Positions 11,166 to 26,430 of a stretch of 64,000 nucleotides of DNA are shown here, piece by piece (positions within the stretch are counted from its first letter, which is position 1; each line of letters starts with the position of its first letter). The position numbers and the translations under genes were made by a program. The notes below the pieces were generated by a model. The model did no database searches, had not been told where the DNA came from, and saw only the letters and a program-made list of their open reading frames with translations. Source of the DNA: Trichobilharzia regenti (lineage: Eukaryota; Platyhelminthes; Trematoda; Strigeidida; Schistosomatidae); assembly GCA_944472135.2 (NCBI GenBank), contig OX235265.1:41451459-41515458 (forward strand), in the 5' to 3' direction.

Positions 11166-14062
11166 ACCTAAAAAGGACAACATTTAACTTTTGCTTGATG
11201 TTGTTTATCGTTGTTCGCTTGGTGTTTTTACCCCTGTGAATGGCAAACCAATTTTCTGTTTACTGGATTTCTAAATGAAGGTGTCGATTAGTTCACTGGA
11301 TAACAGAAAGGCAAGTTACGCTAAAATGCATTACCAGTTTACGCATCAAAAGCATTTATACACAAAAGTAACAGATATGAAGTTCACTTTAGATTTATCA
11401 CAGACTTCAGAAGACCTTTCACAGTATTCCACTCAGTAAATCAGTTATATTCCACTGAAATCATCAATAATTATCACATGAAATCACACATCTAATTGCA
11501 TATTGTTGGTTGTTTCGTTGAAATAGAAAAACCAAACCAAGAGATTTGGTAATTATTAGGCTTACACTTCACGGGTGAAAACAGAAAATAAAATCATAAC
11601 TATGTGAGGTCTATATTTCTACAGTTTCTCTTTTTTTTCCAATGTATTAGTTAATGACAATCATTGTGATATTTATGGTATTTTTCTTACTTTAATAAAA
11701 AAAAGGGTTTATTTTTGCGCAACAGGAATTCATGTTGAAATAAGCGTAACGTTTAAATTAAACGATACAATAACATCATAATTTACATACTGCATAGTTA
11801 GATGTGAAGATAATCTCTTTTATTTGCTAAAGAAATATACCATTTCAAGTTTTAATTTTCTAAATTATGAGAAAATAATCACATGACTTTTCATTTGTCT
11901 TAAAGTTGTATGCGCTCTATAAACACATACATGATATATATAGATACTTGTACATATATAAATCTGTACGAATGTTCAAATACATGATGTACTAGTAGTT
12001 GATATGTTCAACATATCAACGTAGAAATCTTCTAATTTTGACCATTATGCTGTTATTGGTATTTATATATAATGTACTTGATCCTAATCAGTACTTTATT
12101 AAACGTGAAAATAAATAGAATTTTGATGTTTGCCACATCATGTCAATCATAATGTGTATACACATACACGAATATTCACGCGAAAATATACATACCAATG
12201 CAAGATGAGAAGGAAGAATGAATGAAACAATGAAAACTGCGGGAAACCTAAAACAAAAGATACTTGCTTATTCATTATTAAGAACTACTGGTTTAATATA
12301 TCCGTTTAAATAATGTACTTATATATAATCGACTAGTTTGCAGACATTAGAAATAGTTGATCACTTTTGATAAAATACTTTGTGTTGCTTTTTTTCATTT
12401 TGTATGAGGCTTAAGAGGATAAATGTACACATCATCTGCTGGAGTAGATTGTATACGATTAGTGAACCAAAAATAATGTATAGTAAATACAGGAGAATAA
12501 AGAATATATTTAATGGAGGCTAGCATCACAATACTTCATAATGGATTAGTGTAAAAGTAGAGTATGGGCAATTTGGTAGATGATAATTCCTACTGATACA
12601 ATACGACAAGACATTTTAATGACAGTAGCAATGTGTGGATCGCATTATTAGGTCAGGGTCGGTTGGGTTATCAGAACACAGAAATCTAACAACAACTAGA
12701 ATAATAGACCCTGTTAGGTTAAACAATCTGGAGGAAACTCAGCTATTGTCGGGCATACATACTTGCATACAATCGTACAATACGGTTAGGCAGGGTAAAA
12801 GTATCAAAAATGATTGTAGTTGGTTAGGGAAAGAGAATTATCGATGGGTATTTGCTCAATGAATCATCAACCAATACATGCAACAGAGAACGCACAATAT
12901 CAGTCCTGGATACATGCGAAATTTCTATTTAAAATGGAAGGAATTAGAATTCTGTAAAGCAAAATTAGGAATTCATGTGAGTATCCTGATATGATATCGG
13001 AGATAAATTCTGCTTGATACATCAAACAGCTAATACTATTGTATCTCTGCGTTATAACAAGTATACGTATCTAGTACGGAATCATAATGTGTTGCGTATA
13101 AGCTTGATTTGCAAACCATACCATTATTTATATCCCATTTTCCGGTTTTCTTATAAAAGAAACATTAATTGCCCATTTCAAATCATCTTCAGTGATCATC
13201 AATTCGCGTTTAGCTATTTCCTAACTTCAGGTAGAAATTAAACACTTTAACCACAAGTAATGAAAAATCTTAGAAACTATTCAAGAAAGTAAACTGTGAT
13301 AATATAAGTCGTGGTGAACAAAACAGTCTTCAGTCCGCACGCATCGAATACTGACTGGTAACATTACTTGGAAGATAGATGTGTAAACGAAATTAAATCT
13401 ATTGCAATGTGGCTTAAACTATTTCCTATCTCATCACTAGTGGATTTTAGAAGACTTTAGATTAATAACAAAAATAGGCTTCTATAATCTCATTCTTTAA
13501 AAATTTGAAGACTCAAAAAGTAAAACACGAAATCAAGGTAACAGTTAATCAAACTTCGTATTACTGGCAACTAATAAATAGTTTATGATATATCCACAAC
13601 TAAACTTTTAAAGACTGCTGGTTCATTTATTTTTTCTGTCTAATGAATGCATGGTGCGTATATGAATATCTTTCACTCTAGTGTAAACTTTTGATCGGAT
13701 AAAAATGGTCCTGTTAAAAAATAAGAAGCGAAATAAAGGAAAAACATCTTCGTAGGGTAAATTAGAAAAATTGACTTTATAAATTTGTAGATGGTAAAGA
13801 AGTGTTGACTAAAACCATTTTGGTATGAAAGAAAGCATATTTAAATTTACTATAACATGTATATATAACAACAGTATAAGAAGTGTTTGTCCTAACTGTA
13901 TGGACAAATATGTTTATCACACACTTCCATGAGCTTATATGACCAGTCATACAGGCCTTGAGGATTTCATTTCATTCCCTTCTGCTTTGATAAGGAATTT
14001 ACTATGAACTTAATAAGGGTATATTAAGATTAACAATTTCTTGAAATGTACAGTTATAGTGA

Positions 14063-14111
<49 letters not shown>

Positions 14112-17100
14112 ACTTGTAATTTATACAAGCTACTTGAGATTAAAACCACACAAATAAAAGTACACGATGCAACGCTTATTTGTGTCAACAGGAAGGTATC
14201 AAGCAACATATCATTTTGAGGCAAAAAAATTCTGTCTGTTTTGATACTGTAACGCAGACTTAATCAGTACTTCCATCTGTCAGCTAGAGGTTTCCATACA
14301 CATAAATACTTACACATTTCCTCGATTTATTTAATGCAATGAATTTCATGAATGAAACATTCTCAGCAACACTTGTTAAATAAATAAATGAAAACCCAAA
14401 TCACAGTAAAATTCAAGTTAGTTAGATTGCACAGAAGTCCCTAGGTTTGATCTCTGGTAGATTCATAGGTGTGTACCGCCTAAGAGTCACAAACAAGGGT
14501 GAAACATCTACCCAATACTCCCTATTCTCAGATAGATTGACTCTTCCAGCATAATCTTCGGATGAATTCCATCTCCATATAACAATGTGCATATAACAGT
14601 TCATAGTTAAAAGGTTTTTTAAGCTGCATTCTTAAGACAAAGAAGGTTTCTGAAACCGTTTGTAAAGTCCACTGTTAGAAAAATATGAAGGAAACCTGAG
14701 AAAAATGTTTTGGTATATTTCTATAGCCTAAATATGATGACACCAGAATAAAATTACGCGTACAAAGAAAGTTGATTGGAATTTATATTTGTTTCAGTGA
14801 TATAAAGCTGATCTAAGGGTGGAATAATGATTTTAAGGGACATGTAAGACATAGAGTAACTGATGAAAATAGTAGGTTCCTGATCATAATTTCCTGTTTT
14901 TATAATTCACTGCCAGTTCCGAAGTTTTTAATAATCTGGAAAATTTATTTAATCTCAAAAGCTGAATAAAAAAGTATTTGACAGAAATAACCAGTATCGC
15001 ACCTTTCTGGAGTAAGAAATAAAGAATATGCATTTATAGCCATTAGTGTAATTAGGTTAGCTGTAATTTTTCTAAAAGCAAGTTAATAATTATCGCCATT
15101 CTTTCGGTGTTTTAAGCACAAACAAGGATATTTACGCTAGGAAGCAGTTCCCCTGAAGTGTTTTATATTGGCCTAAAACAGTCGTAAACTGAATTTTACT
15201 TAATTTCACATAGTGAAATTATTATTTTATATGAGAAACTGTGTCTAGACAGTAAAGTGTTGCAAACATCGAGACGTGGTTCTTTAAGACACTGAAAGTT
15301 GTATTGGTGTTTACTAGACAAGAGTAAATTGTGTGTCGCATTCAGATCTCAAATAAGTTTTTTATAACTCATGGTGATCAACAACGAAATTATGTGTACA
15401 AAAATAATCTGGAAGCCTCTGTCTATTTAGTAAATTAATAAGGATTTTCTGGAACGTCGTGCAAGATTAGATATACAAATCAGGCATTCTGCCTAGCAGT
15501 AACCACGAAATAACTGACTGTTGACCATAAACTAGTTTGATTGCAGCGAGAAAGTTCCAAAGGTATGAAATTCAAAATATAGTCTTCAGGAATCTTAGAG
15601 TAAATGAAAAGCTTATTAAAATTGTAAATAATGTCTCCCAAACTGGTGTTTAGTATGTGCTATATGATTACTGTTCATATACATCTTCTAGTCAGAAAGC
15701 TCAGCAGACTAGTACAGCTCAAAACGGACATGCTGTCCGGCCTCATTAAAAGATAATAAGGAAAAAGATCGTGAACAAATTTTATCATAAAAATCAAACC
15801 CTCAATATACATGTAAATAAGTAATTAAATACATGCTAGAAAATACCTAGAATTAACGTGACAGAAAGAAAGTTAATAAACTAAATCTAATTTCGCGGAT
15901 ACTTAGTTTGTTAGTTCAAAGAAATTTAAATAAAAGTTCTCCTGGATGCAGTTAAAATAAAAAAGTAATACATTTTCAGAACAGAATAAATGGTATTTGT
16001 CAGAAGCTAACAAAACACTTCAAATGTAAAATGTATTACAGCCGAAAATGCTCATTATTCATGGATGCTTTCCAATTATTTGTGGTAAAGCTTGTAAAAA
16101 CGAATCAAATGAAATCAACTTTTTGCCGGCGAAATCCCGAACTGTAGTATTTCTGTAAGTATAGGTTGATTCACCTGTGCGCAAGTATCTCTGTTATTGC
16201 CGAAAACTGATTTCATTTAAAAAGTGCTATGCACAATACCTATTAGGTGACTAAATTACATTACTTCTAAAAGTAAATTACATCTACAGATTCATTTAAG
16301 TTCAACAGAGTTTGCTGAAGGGCTTCTAAGAATTGTAACCTGTTCACAAGATCTACTGCTAGAATATAAAGACAGTCAGTTAATCCCCAGTTTTAATGTA
16401 CACTACTTATTTGAGGCGAATATCTTAGTATTTACCGGACACTTTATGCTTTTTTAATTGCGTAAATATTAATGCTGCTGCAAGATCACCGGAAATAAAT
16501 TGAACTGAGCATTAAAAGTACTGCAGCATATCCAGAAATCATGGTCATAACCCAAGATTTTTGTCATAAGTCCTGTTATTTTAACTCGTGCATATTAGTA
16601 AAAAGTACTAATTGAAACGGATTTTTGACAATAAAAGAGAAGAGGGAGTATGAAACAAACTCACTGAGAATCGCAGCTACTTGTTGCAACAGAATGAAAA
16701 ACATCTCAATATCTAACATCATCTAGCTAGAGAAATATTCCATTCAAGTTATTAACGACCACAATGCAGGTTAATGTTACTGAAATGTCACTTGAACTAG
16801 GCTGTATCAGAAAGTAAATCTGTCTATTATAAAAGACATGATGAACAAATAGGATCTAACAGTTTCATAAACTGGTAGAATACGATCGTTAACCTAACTA
16901 ACCGCTGTTTATAATCCATATACAAGCCAAAGAAACTTACTATTGTGGTCATTTTGTAGCTAAAATGTCACTTATAAGATATCTGACAAGAATTCAGACA
17001 TACACTGACCATTGTGACAGCACAGCTGATATCCGCTTACATATAACTTCTTAGCCTATTCAAGAAGCAGTCCGAAAGAGAAGTCGCACATGTTTGCATG

Positions 17101-17182
17101 TTTCAATAAAAATGCTTATCAGTGTAAGAAATATGATTCAAAAGCATTACAAATCATGCAAAATATCAATAAATATACTTAC
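11166..17182. other. Long stretch without recognised genes; (TA)n at 14067-14108
   Basis: Six kilobases of AT-rich sequence with no domain-bearing ORF. It lies directly downstream (minus strand) of the DYRK exon, so at least the part next to 17182 is intron: the exon ends at a good GT donor. A (TA)n microsatellite of about 42 bp sits at 14067-14108. I searched it by eye for the next DYRK exon (HCDLKPEN motif) and did not find one. Confidence 0.45.
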
Positions 17183-18708
17183 CGATACAACAGTTCTAGG
17201 CAACAGAGTATCCCATAGGTCAGTTTCCTCACCAAAGACTGAGAAAAACCTTTGAAATTGTTACGGTAGATAAGTTCATACAAATTGATGTAAAGTAATT
17301 CAAACACCATGCATACATGACCTCTGAACATAAAATGATCCAGCAAATGCACAACATTGTATTCCCCATCATTTTGCTGAGCGTTGAGAGCTTTGAGTAT
17401 TCGAATTTCTTCAACGGCCTGCCTCGTAAATCTAGCTTCACTTTTAACAATTTTAACTGCAACCTGCTGTTTGGTGCAGTGATCTATTGCATGGACAACG
17501 TGGCCGAAACTCCCTTTGCCTAATGGCTTTAAAACTTCATATCGATAAGCCAAATGATCGTTAGAAACAAGAATATAGCTGCTTTGTGCATCATCGAAGC
17601 CATTTACGTTGTTTGACGAAACCATATTACCTCTTCTGTATGAGACATCATTTATAGAACTTGCATGTGGGTATCTTTTAACAGCACTAAGACCAAGGAA
17701 ATACACTTCAGGATAGTCCTGGATTTCTTTACGCTCAAATTCAGTCAATTTTGATCCATACAAAGTGACAGCAAGGTTTCCTGACATACAACAAGAACCA
17801 TCATGTGATATTTCATTTTTTGGCTGGAGACCTCTAGATAACCGTTTATGTACAGAGTCATTATGACCTTTGCCATTCGGTTCTACGTCGCTTGTTCGCC
17901 TTAAACGATGGGGTTTTACGTGAATTATTCCTGAACCTTCGTGATCTAATGAATTATAATTATTTGGATTGAAATCTCTTCTTTTCTCTACTTTTAGACC
18001 TGCGCCATTAACCAAGTCTGGAGAAATTGTATAGTGGTTTACTTCTGAGTGTTCTGGTGATGCAACTTTATATTCTATCCTGCAGTCACGGTTTGGCGCA
18101 GTCCCGAAAATATGTCGCCGCTGAATATCTTGTTCGCGGTCAAATCCATTGGAATTGGAAGACGTTTTGAAATCATTGTTAGTACCGGACTTTGGAGATT
18201 TTGTAGTTAAATGGGAGTACCGATTTGTTATTATTTGCCTCTCTGGTGACTTGTACAAGTCACGAAGAGATCTGTTACAGCTTCCATTATTAAGGCTTAA
18301 AATGGATGGGCTCAGATAATTTTTTGGTGCTTGATTCAATATTCTTAGTCTTCCAGAAGATGAATAACCGCCTAAGTTTTGAGAACTTCCTCTATGAGGA
18401 AAGTTATATGAGGTACTAATGTCTGGATTGAGAAAACTACGCGGGTTCAACAGTACAGAAGGTTCTTCGTATACGTGATTGGTACGCCAGCCAGATCCTG
18501 TTAAATTTGACAGACTCAAGTCCCGTAAATTTCTTTGCCGGGGGGAGCAGGAGATAAAACTAACTCTATCTGTATAATACGAATCACGACATTTGGCGAT
18601 GGAAGGATATTTATTTCTTCTGCAGCTGGAACCGTAATATTGCTCCATTTCATGATTACCATTTCTCGCATATCTTGGAGAAGCGACGACAGACTCAACT
18701 GCATGCAT
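17183..18708 (-). CDS. DYRK: Class II DYRK protein kinase, N-terminal exon (partial gene)
   Basis: A dual-specificity tyrosine-regulated kinase of the DYRK2/3/4 group: it autophosphorylates on Tyr and phosphorylates Ser/Thr substrates. About 508 residues lie in one exon. Residues 1-310 are a Ser/Asn/Arg-rich, probably disordered tail. Residues ~315-350 (LTEFERKEIQDYPEVYFLGL) match the NAPA region needed for Tyr autophosphorylation. Residues ~368-390 match the DH box. The kinase N-lobe follows: Gly loop GKGSFG ~397-403, VAVK lysine ~419, alpha-C EEIRIL, hinge MVFELL. The exon ends in alpha-E (CLELLYR) at a CG|GTAAGT donor (17181-17182), before the HCDLKPEN loop, so the catalytic loop and activation YxY are in exons not found here. 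The start ATG is preceded in frame by TAA 12 bases upstream. Confidence 0.9.
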
Positions 18709-19789
18709 TTTACGGCTTTAGAAATGTGAAAACAAAAATACCATTCCTAAACAAATTCAAACAGCGCAAAGTTGTCAAGGTTGGTTATGCTTAAAACCTC
18801 GTGATGCATGTAAACATACATGGATTCCAAATTGAATTTAATTCACTTATATTCCAAAAAATAAAATGGATGAGGAGAGATTGTAATGAATTTTACTATT
18901 CAGTGTCATTGGTCACATTAAGAATATATCAGGAATCTGTTAACATGAAAATTACCCGGAAATGTGGGTTCTAAACGTCTATAATAACTTTGGCTCAGAA
19001 GTTGCAGTTTACAAACACCATTCAATACTTCAAATGACTTTTAAGCATTGGCTTATTTTTGTTTATTCCATTAATTAACCCCGTTTTCACAGTATTAGGC
19101 ACCTGGAAATAGCGGTCAAAGCCTGAGATATTCGTAATCAGTCCTGTGATTTACTATGATGTATATAATACTGAGGGTTTAGGAGCTTTTGATGTGAAAA
19201 TTTCTTACATGGTTTCACATTTCAGTTTTATATGCATGCAAAGAGTGACTAAAAAGGTGTGTTTCCTGTCATTTGCCTTCTGGATGAGTTATCTCACCGC
19301 ACCAGTCACAACAGTGGTAGTAGAAACCCTAATGTGAGAAAGGCTAGTAAACGGAGGGTTATTTAATGGTAATTGTCCATCATTTTTTTCTCGTATAATA
19401 TATAATATTGCAGTTTAATATAATCGTTACGCTCGGTGCTTAAAAACATATCTTCACCCTAGGAAGTGCGAAATCGCTCTGTAGTTTTCCCGACTACACG
19501 TCTGTAGGAACATAGTAGTTAATTTTCTGGAGTTTGGATACCTTTAAAATAAATTTACATCGGGCCGGTGACCAACATTTGACATTTCTTCCCAAGAATT
19601 ATTGTTTGTGCGAATCCCACCAACATTACTGTTGTACACCCTCATTCATTTAATTCTTTGTCAGTTCCCTGCACTTCACCGATTCTGAGAAAACGGCTGT
19701 AAGTTACATAAAACAATTCATTTTCAGACTTAATAATTGGACAGTTACGGCAATTATAGGGTGTGTAATGAATCTTATATCAAATTTAA
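18709..19789. other. Upstream of DYRK exon; no gene seen
   Basis: This should hold the DYRK 5' UTR and perhaps its promoter or an upstream intron. An AG at the end of TTTCTAAAG, 12 bases before the ATG, could be a splice acceptor for a 5' UTR or spliced-leader addition. No promoter element can be named. Confidence 0.35.
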
Positions 19790-20360
19790 CTAACTCACGT
19801 CGTTGAAATTCTCTCTGAGAGTAGTCATCGTTTTACATGTTCGAGGCTTTAGTTGAAGGTTGAATCTCACTGTAAATGGTAAATGGTTTATCTTTAGGAG
19901 TAGTCTATATTTCCTCGTGGATTTTAGCTCATTTTTCTCTCCAGTCTCACACAGGAATAATGTTAGTATTTCTTGTGTAAGCACTTATCCTGTTAACCGC
20001 ATAACTGTTTTACTCCTTACCCTGACGCACCTCATCTCGGTTAGCTTCTGGTGTTTGGAATGGGCGTTGATAAAGCATATCCCCTGTTTGAAGTGGCGCC
20101 TTTGGCTTAACCTTGACGGCATTTGCGCGGTTTCGTTGATTCGAGTTGTGGCTAGTCGTCCAGCAAACGTAGTAGACGCTATTTCGCTGCTTATTTTGCT
20201 CTTGTTGGATGAATTTATATGAAAATTATTGTTCGATATTGTTCTTGAGCATTTGCTGATTGCTTGTGTGACAGGACGCTTAAATACATGGTTCATGCAG
20301 TGATTTTTGGCATACCGAGTAAGCTTCGCGTACATTTCAACGACTGTCATTCGATAAATT
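19790..20360 (-). pseudogene. Possible Ty3/gypsy gag-protease remnant
   Basis: Minus-strand ORFs of 121 and 64 codons run head to tail here. The second contains RKYRLLLKINHLPFTVRF, which resembles the start of a schistosome gypsy protease (a ...RKYVxLxINxxPVxLQ... region). The expected DTAS/DTG site is not visible and no clean CCHC knuckle is seen in the first. The assignment is tentative; the ORFs may be chance. Confidence 0.28.
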
Positions 20361-20799
20361 TCTTTGCAGATTGGCGGAAACTTGTACTCGATCTCAAATT
20401 TCCCTATCAGCTATTGTGCAGTACCTATTACTGCTGCAGGAACCAAAGAATATGGTTGATATCGAATTCCTGCATCCTCCCGCACTTCTGTGTGTTGTTT
20501 TGATAGAGGAAAGTCAATAGAATGCATAGATACAAGCGAAAATTAGTGTTCACAAATGGGCAGAAATTGCAATATGTTTTACGATCACTTATAACATTCA
20601 CTGTTTTCTGCCGAAGTTTTTAAGTGAGTTAAATGCACACTGCAACATTTTAGTAATTTGGTGGATTTCAATACCATCCTCGTGATCAGGTACGTAAAGA
20701 CATCTGACGTGTGCGTCACTTTTTCCTACTAGTGAGTTTGGTTTCATAAACTTCCGATTTTTGTCATTGTCCTGACGCCACATTCGCGCTTGTTCGAAG

Positions 20800-23700
20800 T
20801 TAATTCACCAAATTATTTTAAAACCACGTAGAAGTAGTGTCCGACATCTCTTAAAGCTATGGACGTAAGGTTTAGAAGTGGTTGCTATATCCATTTAGGG
20901 AAGGCTCATCGATTTTTGCAAGTAAGGGCTACGCATCATATTCCTAAATGCCTCCAGAAGCAACAGAATCTTCAGAAGTTATTAATGGGGTCCCAGCTCC
21001 TCTATTTCGAAACATATTATAGGGACAGGTCATAAAACTGGCGTTTGCACATTCTTTAAACCTATCTGTAAAACGTGTTTGGATTGCATTCTAAAGTTTG
21101 TGGGAACCGAAGTGTGATTAGGAAGTTTAAACCACTTTTGTGAATTCCAAGACTATTCGTCATCACACGAAACCTTTGTTAAACTTTGTTTTGAAACTAG
21201 TCAGGGTAGATGTACTAGTCCCTCAGATATTTGGTTTAGTAATCTTCATTGTTATTTTGACCTTCAATATGTGGTTTTAATTCCACCTAAATTTATTTTC
21301 CAAACTTTTAACTGTATTAATTTCATATGTATTCCTATAACAAGTCCATGCGTGACCAGATTGTCTAAAATGTGTTGCACAAATACAACACTACACGACT
21401 CGGACAAATTACGTCTTCTCATTACTTCGTCTAAATATCCACTTGTGTCAAAAATAGTGACTGATGTAATCGCACATTGATATAAACTTTCATTAATTTT
21501 TACTGTGCTGTCTCGTTAATATTATATTGGTAGTTATATTCATGTATGCACCCTGTGAACCCTTGTTTTCTTTTTTAGATAATCTGTAGTTCCAGTGACC
21601 TCGTGGGATTCATTGCTGAAGAAAGTGGTTTCCAGTACCGTTGATTTTGTATTTTGTGTCGAATCACTAATAAATGTATTCTCTATACCTCAAATAGACA
21701 TTCTACTTGTTAATAGTCACTACTAACTTCATAGAATGTTGTGAGCTACAGAGTTATGGGGTTAGGGTCATGTGTTGTATTGAGTAGCGCGTTTAGAAAA
21801 TACGTCCGCCCCTGAGGAATATTGTCGTCAATATGGAGTACATTCTCGTGATAAATCTGTTAGCAGTAATTATTATCAGTACCTATATTTCGTATGGATG
21901 GTACATAATGAAACGTACTAATTCAGTAGTCAAAGGTTAGAACTATCCGTTAAAATTGAAACAGGTGCTCATGTAAGGGAAAACTGATTAATCGGAATTT
22001 GAAACATCACGTAAGTGATAAAGTTTATAGCATCGTTTACATGCGAATAGTTAAGGTTATTTTTTTAGAAATGATGTTTACTCGTTGATGGTTTAAGGGA
22101 TGTTGTGTTTGATAGGAAATAGATGGGACATTGTAACTGAAAAACAGTGTAACTGGATAAGCAACATCAGCTGGCCAGTATACACTTATTTTGAAGTAAA
22201 ACACGATCGGGTAAAGTATTTCAAAGACAGGAGTAGAGCAGTCTTCTGAAACTATTAATTTATTGGGCAATTAAATTTGTCTTTGAATTAAGACTGAAAG
22301 TAAGCGGCATATTGGTAGGCTAAACGATAATCATTATTCGATTTCGTTAGAATAAGTATCCGAGTACTGTTTCACTCATCATTCTGTCTTTTGAATAACT
22401 TAGTAACATGGCGTTTACTTTCGGATCCAAATTACTAAGTAAAGGTTAATATCCCTAAGATTAAATTGTCGCCAAAGTAAGTAAATCTGTTCATATCTAG
22501 AAAATACTAAGGTTTGGAGTTATTTTTTTGCTACCACAACACCAGGTGACTCACCAATTAGTCACATCGTAAAACTAGATCTGTCAAAGACAGTCTACTC
22601 TTGAGTTCTAGTTTTATCATGAAGGATGAACTATACCCATAGGTTAATAGGATCAGACGGATGATGTCAATTCGAAACTAGGTATCTACGTTTCGCAGCT
22701 ACAGAAAACACCACGTTACAATCTATTCCTTTAATCGTGTCAATCAATGTGACATCAATTGAGACTAGAGAAGGAACACCACTGGTTTTCACAAAATTTA
22801 TTTGTGTTCGTTAATATAATGTACATTCCGTAATTATAGGCAAACTAGGAAACGCACCAAGTCATCACATATACGAACAATAATTAAGCGCACAGGGTAG
22901 AGTAGATTTAAAGGAATGCCTACTCGATATGGCCCAGAGTTCATGTGGAGTAACACATGCCTACATCTGAAAGTGCGTGTGTAAGGTATCGCATTTCATC
23001 AGCCTTTCGTGTAAGTGACTCAATGGGTCGCCTCCATATTTAACAAATGCTCAGTCCATGAATTCTACTTGTACCTGTAAAACACAAACAATACCCTGCT
23101 GGGATATGGTGCTGTGTTACACCAGAGTCCCTCAGTTTACAGATAAATCACACCTAATATCAGTATTACCGCTTTTAGTTGAAAAAGTCATTCGACTGTG
23201 TCACAAATGCTTTTGGCTGGATTCCTCAGTGCCAAGTATTATTCCTTATGAGAGTGCATTGAAGAAACCCTGTAGGGTGATATTGAAGCTTCGCCGAAAA
23301 TTGAATAGAAGCATTCCACTCATACAAGATGGATGCAGTAAAGAATACATTATTAACTCATTGCGCTCACTCCTACATTACCCTATAAAATTCTCTAGTT
23401 TTGAAATGAAACATGCACATATATATTGTGTCGTTTACTTCAGATACACACTAATATCTAAATTTCATACGCCTTCTGTCTCAATACTCCATGTAATAAC
23501 AGTTTGATAGCTATTTACGAATGCAGTAATAAGTATTTCATGGGCCACGAGTAGCACTTGGTATTCAGCAGAGGTATGGGCACTTAGTGATTGTAATTTA
23601 GAGAACTGATACGACAAGGTTAGCTTTTTTCTAATATATACGCAACTATCAACACAATGAAAAGATAATGACGAATTGTTATCACAAGCATTCTATTTAC

Positions 23701-24499
23701 TATGGAGGGAATGTTATTACAAACTAGCTTCACAGTAACATGTACAAGTCTTGCATGTCATTGCATCAGTAATATTAGCACACTAATTGTATTACGGCCA
23801 AATGTAAATGATTTAAAGGCATCGTAACAATAACTTTGCGGGAGGTAGATGTATTGAAAGACTGCTTGCAGACACTATGCATGACGACATCTGGTAGAAT
23901 GTCTACGGAGACTGACAACCTGCAATGAGGAAGACAAAAATGAAACAATTAGGAGACACATAACGCACAAGATAAGTATTTTTGACATAAGCATAAAACT
24001 TGGGCACTGTGGTAGAGTATAACTCCATTATGGATACGATTTTATTTTGGTAAATCACACAGTGTTGGAGAGCAATATTACTTGGTGGCGTTTTGAGCAC
24101 AAACTATTGCTCATCATCATATCAAGTCAGTCACACAACTTTTTGCCTCATTCATATACATGAGTATTTTACTTAAGCGTACTACAGGGATAAAAGGTCA
24201 CTCGTCTCATTCACTTCTATTCACACCATTTCTTACGTCCATGTTACTGACTTTTGGTTTATGTTTTCCTCTTCGGTGCACTTTATCTGGACAGTTTAAG
24301 GAATCGGGAAATGCATAGAGTACTTAGGAAACGGCATGAATAATTGTTTAAGCTAATTAACACTAGGTAGTTGTGACACTACGCATTTGTAGTGACAAAG
24401 CTGACTGACTGAGTTTTAACATGGAACTCAGCACAGAAGTGTAGCAGTTCGATTTGTGACGTTCCACACTTGAAAAATATTATATTTGGTTGGTAATAA
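20800..24499. other. Unassigned; 149-codon ORF at 23058-23507 (+)
   Basis: No family was recognised. The longest frame, 23058-23507 on the plus strand, includes ALKKPCRVILKLRRKLN and SKEYIINSLRSLLHYPIKF. It does not look like low-complexity sequence, but I see no domain and no convincing splice or promoter context. It may be an old transposon fragment or chance. Confidence 0.3.
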
Positions 24500-25201
<702 letters not shown>

Positions 25202-25499
25202 ATTTATGATGAAAGTGAACTAAAATAAGGACGACAGTTGTAGAAATGAGCCTTGTACTACATCCTTCTTTGAAATATCAGTTCCTTCATAGTTTAGTTT
25301 CAGTAATAAGTGAATGGAATGTAGTCTACAGATTCATGAAATTCGCATACTGACGTACTACTTTCCTGGAATCCTAGTTGATGTCTCCTCAGGAAAGTGG
25401 GAAATGAGCATTGCACTTGCGTAAACTCAATAGGCTGTGAACTGCTGGCAATGAAAACGACAACAATTTTTGGTATTACTTAATTCCAAAAACGATCAC

Positions 25500-26430
25500 A
25501 TAATCTTTTATTCCGACTTCTGGTTCCATCAGATGAAATTAAAGGGAAGAGCTGAGAATAGAAGGGGTGTTGAGGGTTAGACAGTATAGATTTAGACCAT
25601 TTCTCGCATGAGTTTAGATGTCTTTTAACTAATGCATTAACGAGTTGACGAAATGGTACACCACTTGCCCTAATGACAACCTTAATACCCTACACAATAC
25701 GACATAGTCGTTTTTGAGTAATTCAGGAAAGAATAAGGGGGAGCAGTAAAGACCAATGCAAGAGTTAACAAGTTGTAAAAAGAGAGGTTGCATGATTCTT
25801 GACTGTCTTGACTACATAACATGGTAACCTAGACTGAAGGTTTTCTTAGAAATCGACAAGATATAGAATGACCAAGAAAGACCAGAGGATAGATTTACTC
25901 CAAGGTATTTTATGTTAGACTTAGTTTCTGTTTCAGTGTCCTCTTTGATACAAGCATCTTGTGAACGACACAGTTTTCGCAGTTCACGCTTATGAGTGAG
26001 GGGAAAGTTAGCTGCCTGACATTTAGAGGGATTTAACGTAAGACCACGTACCTTAGACTACAGACAGGAAGCAGTTAAGTTTGCTGCAGTCACATTGTAA
26101 CATGACAGGAAGTGAGACGGTGAGATCACCAGCATATTTGACGAAGTTGCTCTCATTAGAAAGAGAAAGGTCATGTAAGACGAGAGAGAAAAAAGACAAA
26201 GAGAGATAACAATACCCTGAGGAACACCAGCTCCAGCAGGCGAGGCGGAAGATTTACCCTAATATACAGTATGCTGCATTCCATTTGGGAAATGATAATG
26301 CAACCAATCAACTGCCCAGGACCCGTGTTTGCATGATCGAAACCTTATTCAACTAAAGTCATCTAGGCGCTGAGTCAACAGCAACGGCGAATGCTGAATG
26401 ACCGAAAACTAAGTACAAATGTGACAAAGC
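25500..26430 (-). pseudogene. Decayed CR1-like reverse transcriptase
   Basis: Minus-strand fragments match the LINE at 7.2-7.9 kb: VLHDLSLSNESNFVKYAGDL against FLHDLPHSDEINFVKYADDL, followed by an LxCDCSKLNCFLS-like block. The catalytic YADD has become YAGD, and many stops and shifts are present. It is an old, dead copy. It sits between the two related RTE-B segments. Confidence 0.65.

Noticed and set aside
23058..23507. 149-codon ORF as a gene
   Set aside because: No recognised motif or context; reported only as unassigned.
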